From assembly GCA_016295225.1 (NCBI GenBank), contig JAEDLP010000062.1, forward strand, positions 1 through 10,172: DNA of 10,172 bases, given 5' to 3'. The position numbers and the translations under genes are program-made. A model generated the notes under the pieces. The model did no database searches and had not been told where the DNA came from. It worked only from the letters and a program-made list of their open reading frames with translations. Source of the DNA: Oscillospiraceae bacterium. Its GTDB lineage: Bacteria; Bacillota; Clostridia; Oscillospirales; Oscillospiraceae. Below, piece by piece: positions 6,947 through 10,172 of the stretch; position 1 is the first letter of the stretch, and each line of letters starts with the position of its first letter.

Positions 6947-6987
6947 TAATAGGTTAGCACTCCTTCTTCAAGAGTGCTAACCTATTA
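6947..6987. promoter_or_regulatory. CIRCE operator (HrcA binding site) controlling htpG
   Basis: TTAGCACTC (6954-6962), nine bases, GAGTGCTAA (6972-6980) is an exact match to the CIRCE consensus. The inverted repeat continues outward without a mismatch to sixteen-base arms, 6947-6962 and 6972-6987. It covers the inferred transcription start and the 5' end of the htpG transcript, where HrcA bound with GroEL help would block initiation. Heat shock should relieve it. Confidence 0.96.
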
Positions 6988-7012
6988 TGCTACTGTCCGC
7001 AGAAAAATGCAA
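6984..7012 (-). promoter_or_regulatory. Sigma-A promoter for htpG, overlapping CIRCE
   Basis: On the minus strand TTGCAT (7012-7007), 17 bases, CATAAT (6989-6984). The -10 box is good and the -35 is weak (three of six). The outer CIRCE arm overlaps the -10 box, so repressor binding would exclude polymerase. Upstream, 7023-7127 is AT-rich with no gene; a weak hairpin there (CACTT/AAGTG, 7032-7050) lacks a U tract and is not called a terminator. Confidence 0.65.
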
Positions 7013-7127
7013 GACCTTTTTTAAAATTTTTTCACTTTTCGGAAGGAAGTGCTAATTCTTCTCAAAAATTCCTCAAGGCATCAGCTAAAATTCAACGCGA
7101 AAGATTCTTCCTCAAACCCAATCCCCC

Positions 7128-7310
7128 TCATCCATTTCCACTAAGAAGCAATATGAAACAATATACCAATATGCCGCTGATAAAACATGTTCCCAGCGAA
7201 AACAGTGTTTTTGCCTGATCAGATAATTGGGGGGTCATAGCCTTGATCCAAAAAGCTGGAAGAAGCATTCCACATATTATTGCGCAAAAAATCACTATAT
7301 CGGTCGTCAT
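7128..7310 (-). CDS. Small two-helix membrane protein, last gene of secreted-protein operon
   Basis: A 60-residue protein with two hydrophobic helices (about 4-24 and 36-57) joined by a short polar loop, MTPQLSDQAKT, and a tiny GNG tail. I recognise no family. GGAAGGTGAT (7326-7317) supplies a ribosome binding site about ten bases from the ATG, and only 17 bases separate it from the stop of the upstream 305-residue secreted protein gene, so the two are surely cotranscribed. A small membrane protein directly after a secreted protein could be an immunity, export or anchoring partner; this is inference from position only. Base composition is AT-rich, like its neighbour. No clear terminator follows before the htpG promoter. 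Confidence 0.72.
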   Translation of the reverse strand: MTTDIVIFCAIICGMLLPAFWIKAMTPQLSDQAKTLFSLGTCFISGILVYCFILLLSGNG

Positions 7311-7327
7311 AGCGATATCACCTTCCG

Positions 7328-8245
7328 TTATATGGTGACCAGAAGATTTCTAGATCCATAGACAGTATGATAACCACTAAAGCTAATTGAAAGTACGTCC
7401 GGGAAACTTATTCCTGGTGAAATCGAAATACTATAGTACGCATATTCAGCATGCGCAGAAAGCTGATATAACAAAGGCCCATCCGTTTGGTTTACAAGAT
7501 TCATGTACATATAGAGTGCTCCACCTTTTACCCACTTCGCTGTGGTTCCCATTGAAAATGTCACTCCTGCGCCACGGTACAAGTTGTTAGACTCAAAGGA
7601 TTTAATAGTCCCCATTGATTGCGTTGCATCACCATGTCTATAGTGTAGATTGCAAAAAGACTTGCTGGCATCGAAACTCATATTATTAGTGAGACCATTT
7701 CTATAGGTTCCATCCCATGCCAACGCTGCACAACCCTTATAAAGTACGTTGGGCATAGAATCCCACGTCCATGTATAAATCACTCCCACTCGAGTACCAC
7801 TTTTTACGAGTTCTCCTATTCCCGCGCTTAAAGTCGCCATTACAGTACGCATCTCTGGAACATCTTCCAATCTACTACCATCATACGCTTTCAAAATTCG
7901 AATGTCTTCATCGGTATAACAGTAGGCATTTCTGAGTTCTTCTTCTGGCAGACTGGCCCGATACATCAATTCGGATTCAATGGCATTCGATTTAATGTAT
8001 TCAGCGTCTTCAGACGATACGCCCATTAGCGATATTTCTTTCTCACTTGCATTACGAATTGCAACAATGTGATCGTATTCATTCATGACGTCCTTCATCT
8101 GCACTGGCATCATCCCTACCTGTACTGGCATCGCATTCGTCTCTGAATACTGATCATTATCCTGTACCTCAACCGCCCTTGCAGGGATACAAATCGTCAT
8201 ACACATAACAAATATCGTTGCCACAGCAAACATTCGTTTTCTCAT
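7328..8245 (-). CDS. Secreted protein of unknown function with signal peptide
   Basis: A 305-residue exported protein. The signal peptide is clear: basic MRKR, a hydrophobic core at about 5-20 and a cleavage site after ARA at 24. Residues about 45-130 look helical and acidic, with spaced motifs such as LMGVSSEDAEYI, then LPEEELRNAYCYTDEDI and RILKAYDG. Residues about 135-305 are rich in aromatic and beta-branched residues (VIYTWTWDSMPNVLY, ALAWDGT) and end in alternating beta strands, YYSISISPGISF and LSISFSGYHTVYG. This suggests a helical N-terminal region and a C-terminal beta domain. No catalytic motif is evident. AAGGAG lies six bases before the ATG. It is the third gene of a four-gene operon with a low-GC composition, followed by a small membrane protein. 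Confidence 0.85.
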   Translation of the reverse strand: MRKRMFAVATIFVMCMTICIPARAVEVQDNDQYSETNAMPVQVGMMPVQMKDVMNEYDHIVAIRNASEKEISLMGVSSEDAEYIKSNAIESELMYRASLPEEELRNAYCYTDEDIRILKAYDGSRLEDVPEMRTVMATLSAGIGELVKSGTRVGVIYTWTWDSMPNVLYKGCAALAWDGTYRNGLTNNMSFDASKSFCNLHYRHGDATQSMGTIKSFESNNLYRGAGVTFSMGTTAKWVKGGALYMYMNLVNQTDGPLLYQLSAHAEYAYYSISISPGISFPDVLSISFSGYHTVYGSRNLLVTI

Positions 8246-8277
8246 TGCGTGCTCCTTTCTGTCCAGTTCTCAGTCAA

Positions 8278-8367
8278 CTATATTTTCTTCGGTACATAGG
8301 TTCTTGCGTCACCCCCAAGCGCCATCATCTTGCTATTTCTCGATGGATAATTCACTTTAGGTATCAT
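8278..8367 (-). CDS. 29-residue microprotein overlapping the upstream secreted-protein gene
   Basis: A short frame of 29 codons, starting MIPKVNYPSR and ending GDARTYVPKKI. Its ATG overlaps the TGA of the preceding gene as ATGA (8367-8364), and GGAGG (8379-8375) lies seven bases upstream, inside the end of that gene. Overlap plus a well-spaced ribosome binding site is the signature of translational coupling and argues that the frame is used. The peptide is basic (six Lys/Arg against one Asp), with no signal sequence or membrane helix and no cysteine. It ends 32 bases before the next operon gene. Possible roles are a signalling peptide, a small regulator or a coupling leader for the downstream gene. 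I do not recognise it. Confidence 0.5.
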   Translation of the reverse strand: MIPKVNYPSRNSKMMALGGDARTYVPKKI

Positions 8368-8792
8368 AGGGGTTCCTCCGATACCCGGACACGAACGGTT
8401 CCGCTCAGGTATCCGCTGGCGGTGGCAAAGGTAATGGTATGGGTCCCGGAAACCGCATCATTCACCGTATACGTCTTGTTGCTGTTGGCGGGAACGTAGA
8501 AGGTGTGTTGATCCGAAGCGGACCGGCTGGTGATGGTCACCGTCATCCGTTGGCTGGTAGTATTGTCCACCCACACGCGATAGGAGCCATATCCACTATT
8601 CTGGCTCCAGGACTCGCTCTTCCTCGTAATTGATACATCCAATCCAATATGACTGGCCAGCGGCATGATTTCTGTTCCCTGGACTTCTGCCGCCCCAGAG
8701 GGGATGCTTGATTCCACAGCACCCGCTGTGCCAACCACAGATAAGGAACACGCCGCAAGGACCGTACATACCATTTTTCTCCAGTGATTCAT
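8364..8792 (-). CDS. Small secreted beta-rich protein sharing a domain with the HAAS-like protein
   Basis: A 142-residue exported protein. Residues 1-25 are a signal peptide (MNHWRK, a hydrophobic core, likely cleavage after AGA). A linker follows, then from about 50 a beta-rich domain, including YRVWVDNTTSQRMTVTITSR and a C-terminal HTF-x-VP ... VND ... LSGTVR block (96-135). That block aligns without gaps to residues 171-215 of the HAAS-like membrane protein at 9381 (20 of 45 identical). The frame is open from 8840, but AAAGGA places the start at 8792 (eight-base spacer), which also gives a proper signal peptide. It is the first gene of the leftward operon, with a promoter at 8908-8880 and the microprotein gene overlapping its end. 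Function is unknown; an extracytoplasmic binding or signalling domain is plausible. Confidence 0.82.
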   Translation of the reverse strand: MNHWRKMVCTVLAACSLSVVGTAGAVESSIPSGAAEVQGTEIMPLASHIGLDVSITRKSESWSQNSGYGSYRVWVDNTTSQRMTVTITSRSASDQHTFYVPANSNKTYTVNDAVSGTHTITFATASGYLSGTVRVRVSEEPL

Positions 8793-8879
8793 AACAATCA
8801 TCCTTTCTGCCAAAATCACAATCATGCATAAATACCGCATTCTTTTCTCTTGCTATTTTGTTGACTTTTCTCTGTTTGC

Positions 8880-8908
8880 ATCGTATCATACACCATAATA
8901 TTTGTCAA
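8880..8908 (-). promoter_or_regulatory. Sigma-A promoter of the secreted-protein operon
   Basis: On the minus strand TTGACA (8908-8903), 17 bases, TACGAT (8885-8880), with an extended -10 TG. A small palindrome, GTAT-C-ATAC (8883-8891), overlaps the -10 box. The start would be near 8873, leaving an 80-base leader before the first gene. Confidence 0.72.
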
Positions 8909-8935
8909 TCAAAAATTTTATTCTTTGAAAAATAA

Positions 8936-8964
8936 TTGCACCCGTGCTTTCTCCGTGCTATAGT
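8936..8964 (+). promoter_or_regulatory. Sigma-A promoter of the padR-HAAS unit
   Basis: TTGCAC (8936-8941), 17 bases, TATAGT (8959-8964), with an extended -10 TG at 8956-8957. The start near 8971 lies inside the long open frame, showing that translation begins downstream of it. The -35 boxes of the two divergent promoters are only 27 bases apart; the AT-rich gap holds TTATT-N8-AATAA (about 8918-8935), a possible PadR site shared by both promoters. Confidence 0.68.
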
Positions 8965-9009
8965 AAGAGAAAGATTTCGGTGGACACGACAGAAAAGGCG
9001 GAAACACCA

Positions 9010-9384
9010 GTGAAGAACAAAAACGCAGAACAAGAAAGCCGCCGGGCCAACGGCCTGGAGGACAACCTGAAAAAAGCCCTGACCGAGCTGCTGATCCTCT
9101 TTCTCTTTTCCGAGGAGGAGCACTACATCGGGGAATTGGCGGATCTCCTGAAAACCCGCAGCCACGGGGTCCTCTCCATCGTCTTCCCCTATGCGGCCAT
9201 CTACCGGGTCACCCAGGCGGGTTATCTGACCGAGACCAAAAAGAAAACCGCCCCCGACGGGCGGCTGCGGCAATATTATCAGATCACCGACGAAGGGCGG
9301 GCCCATCTCCGTGACATGCTGGAGACCTACCGCGTCTTTTTCCAGGGCGTCAACGATATTTTGTCGGGAGGTGACGCGCCATGA
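9010..9384 (+). CDS. PadR-family transcriptional regulator
   Basis: A cytoplasmic winged-helix repressor of 124 residues, close to the usual size of short PadR proteins. The domain covers about 20-105: LKKALTELLILFLFSEEEHY (helix 1), IGELADLLKTR and YAAIYRVTQAGYLTE (recognition region), then the wing DGRLRQYYQITDEGRAHL typical of the family. The frame is open from 8944, but the promoter's start lies inside that extension. AAGGCGG (8995-9001), eight bases before the GTG at 9010, makes that the best start; a GTG at 8980 is possible. Its stop overlaps the next start as ATGA, so the pair is translationally coupled. It probably represses its own promoter and the divergent operon. Confidence 0.85.
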   Translation: MKNKNAEQESRRANGLEDNLKKALTELLILFLFSEEEHYIGELADLLKTRSHGVLSIVFPYAAIYRVTQAGYLTETKKKTAPDGRLRQYYQITDEGRAHLRDMLETYRVFFQGVNDILSGGDAP

Positions 9385-10037
9385 ACAACCCCAATATTTA
9401 CCGCTACGGACAGGAACTGAAAAAATCAGTTCGTGGGTTCCGCCTGCGGAAACGGCTCCTGGCGGAGTTCCAGCGCTCCCTCACTCCGCTGTTGGAGGAC
9501 GTCCCCGATCCCAGTTATGAGGACCTGCTGGACGCCTTTGGCCCGCCGGAGCAGTTGGCAAAGACGCTGCTCCACGAGATCGACGTGCTGCCCCTTTCCT
9601 GGAAAGCAAAAGCCGGTTTGGCTGTTGGGGTCATTGCCGTTATTTTTACCGTTGGCTTTGGGATTTCTTCTTTTCAAAACATCCCGGAAGAAGGGGAACT
9701 GAGGCCTGATACTGTTCCTTACACCGGCAATATCGATATGCACCACTGCTTCGCTGTGGATGATCCCTTCACACACGGCGACAGCCATTGGGATCAGCCC
9801 CGGGATATGGTTGCTTATCAGGTAGAGCTCCATAATACCAACAGCGTATATACTAACATCTTCGTGTATTACAGCGACCGTCAGCCCCCCCACACCTTCC
9901 AGGTCCCCCCTGGGGAGACTCAAATCTTTGTGGTCAATGACCCCCGCCCCGGTCCTCACTCCATCGCTTTCAACTCACCCGACGGCACTCTCTCCGGCAC
10001 CGTCCGCATCCTGCTGTCAGACACCCCCATTCCATGA
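9381..10037 (+). CDS. HAAS-like membrane protein with extracytoplasmic beta domain
   Basis: A 218-residue membrane protein. Residues about 5-68 (YRYGQELKKSVRGFRLRKRL ... YEDLLDAFGPPEQLAKTLL) form the helical cytoplasmic domain seen in DUF1700/HAAS-type proteins, which are typically coded beside PadR regulators and thought to act with them as signalling partners. A membrane helix follows at about 74-98. The outside part, 99-218, ends in a beta-rich domain whose block HTF-x-VP ... VND ... GTLSGTVR (171-210) matches the small secreted protein coded at 8364-8792. Inference: a membrane sensor that reads or binds the products of the divergent operon and adjusts the PadR regulator. Its start overlaps the padR stop by four bases, and a strong terminator follows. 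Confidence 0.82.
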   Translation: MNNPNIYRYGQELKKSVRGFRLRKRLLAEFQRSLTPLLEDVPDPSYEDLLDAFGPPEQLAKTLLHEIDVLPLSWKAKAGLAVGVIAVIFTVGFGISSFQNIPEEGELRPDTVPYTGNIDMHHCFAVDDPFTHGDSHWDQPRDMVAYQVELHNTNSVYTNIFVYYSDRQPPHTFQVPPGETQIFVVNDPRPGPHSIAFNSPDGTLSGTVRILLSDTPIP

Positions 10038-10041
10038 AGAA

Positions 10042-10092
10042 CCCCCTCGGCGTGACCGCCGAGGGGGCATTGTTCTGTTTTCTCTTTATTTG
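10042..10092 (+). terminator. Intrinsic terminator of the padR-HAAS unit
   Basis: Perfect eleven-base arms CCCCCTCGGCG (10042-10052) and CGCCGAGGGGG (10057-10067), with loop TGAC, are followed by a T-rich tract (CATTGTTCTGTTTTCTCTTTATTT). It begins four bases after the stop of the HAAS-like gene. Confidence 0.9.
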
Positions 10093-10102
10093 AGACTGGG
10101 AA

Positions 10103-10172
10103 TTACGCCGCATTATTTGGGCCGATGTGGTCATTGGCCCCTAGGGAGTGGGTGATATCCTCCCCGTTACTT
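10103..10172 (-). CDS. Possible C-terminal end of a leftward gene cut by the window edge
   Basis: On the minus strand one frame is open from the edge for 22 codons and ends in TAA at 10105-10103; the tail reads SNGEDITHSLG then ANDHIGPNNAA. It would converge on the padR-HAAS unit across the terminator, as elsewhere in the window. The length is far too short to prove coding, and I do not recognise the sequence. A hairpin (GGGCCGATG/CATTGGCCC, 10119-10140) lies within it. Confidence 0.35.
   Translation of the reverse strand, partial: SNGEDITHSLGANDHIGPNNAA

Noticed and set aside
4808..6949. A 713-codon open frame on the plus strand, antisense to all of htpG
   Set aside because: htpG is certain on the other strand. 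The antisense product is a low-complexity run of Leu, Val, Gly, His and Asp, as expected from the complement of G/C-ending codons, with no ribosome binding site and a start inside the CarD-family gene.
7032..7060. Hairpin CACTT/AAGTG as terminator of the secreted-protein operon
   Set aside because: Only five pairs and, on the minus strand, it is followed by A-rich rather than U-rich sequence.
8944..9009. Start of the PadR gene at the first GTG of the open frame
   Set aside because: That codon lies between the -35 and -10 boxes of the inferred promoter and could not be on the transcript.

Overview
The window looks like chromosomal DNA from a GC-rich gut Firmicute of class Clostridia, plausibly the Oscillospiraceae or a relative. 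This is inferred from AGGAGG-type ribosome binding sites, sigma-A promoters with 17-base spacers, a CIRCE heat-shock element, a CarD-family regulator and the overall gene repertoire. No mobile element, CRISPR array, tRNA or rRNA was seen.

Layout. 1-56 is the intrinsic terminator of a gene lying off the left edge. 177-1152 is a two-gene unit: a small two-helix membrane protein and a membrane-anchored extracytoplasmic protein, both of unknown function, with its own promoter and terminator. 1158-2438 is a divergent pair, a Crp/Fnr-family regulator and a flavin-binding pyridoxamine-phosphate-oxidase-like protein, with a TTGCA-N5-TGCAA operator candidate between them. 2504-3883 is the magnesium channel gene mgtE, read leftwards from an exact-consensus promoter through a leader of about 245 bases. 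That leader holds mutually exclusive pairings and a sequence able to hide the ribosome binding site. 4405-4926 is a CarD-family regulator on the plus strand. 5015-6922 is htpG (Hsp90), read leftwards, with a CIRCE operator between its -10 box and its ribosome binding site.

7128-10037 is the least ordinary part. A leftward operon of four genes makes a small secreted beta-rich protein, a 29-residue microprotein overlapping it by four bases, a 305-residue secreted protein and a 60-residue two-helix membrane protein. It diverges from a PadR-family regulator gene that overlaps, by ATGA, a gene for a HAAS-like membrane protein. The outside domain of that membrane protein and the small secreted protein share 20 of 45 aligned residues without a gap. 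Both arms therefore probably belong to one uncharacterised signalling or secretion module under PadR control. The operon and its divergent control region are clearly richer in A+T than the flanks. A strong terminator closes the PadR arm, and the C-terminal end of a leftward gene may enter at the right edge.

Most genes here are separated by convergent hairpin terminators, so each unit is transcriptionally independent.
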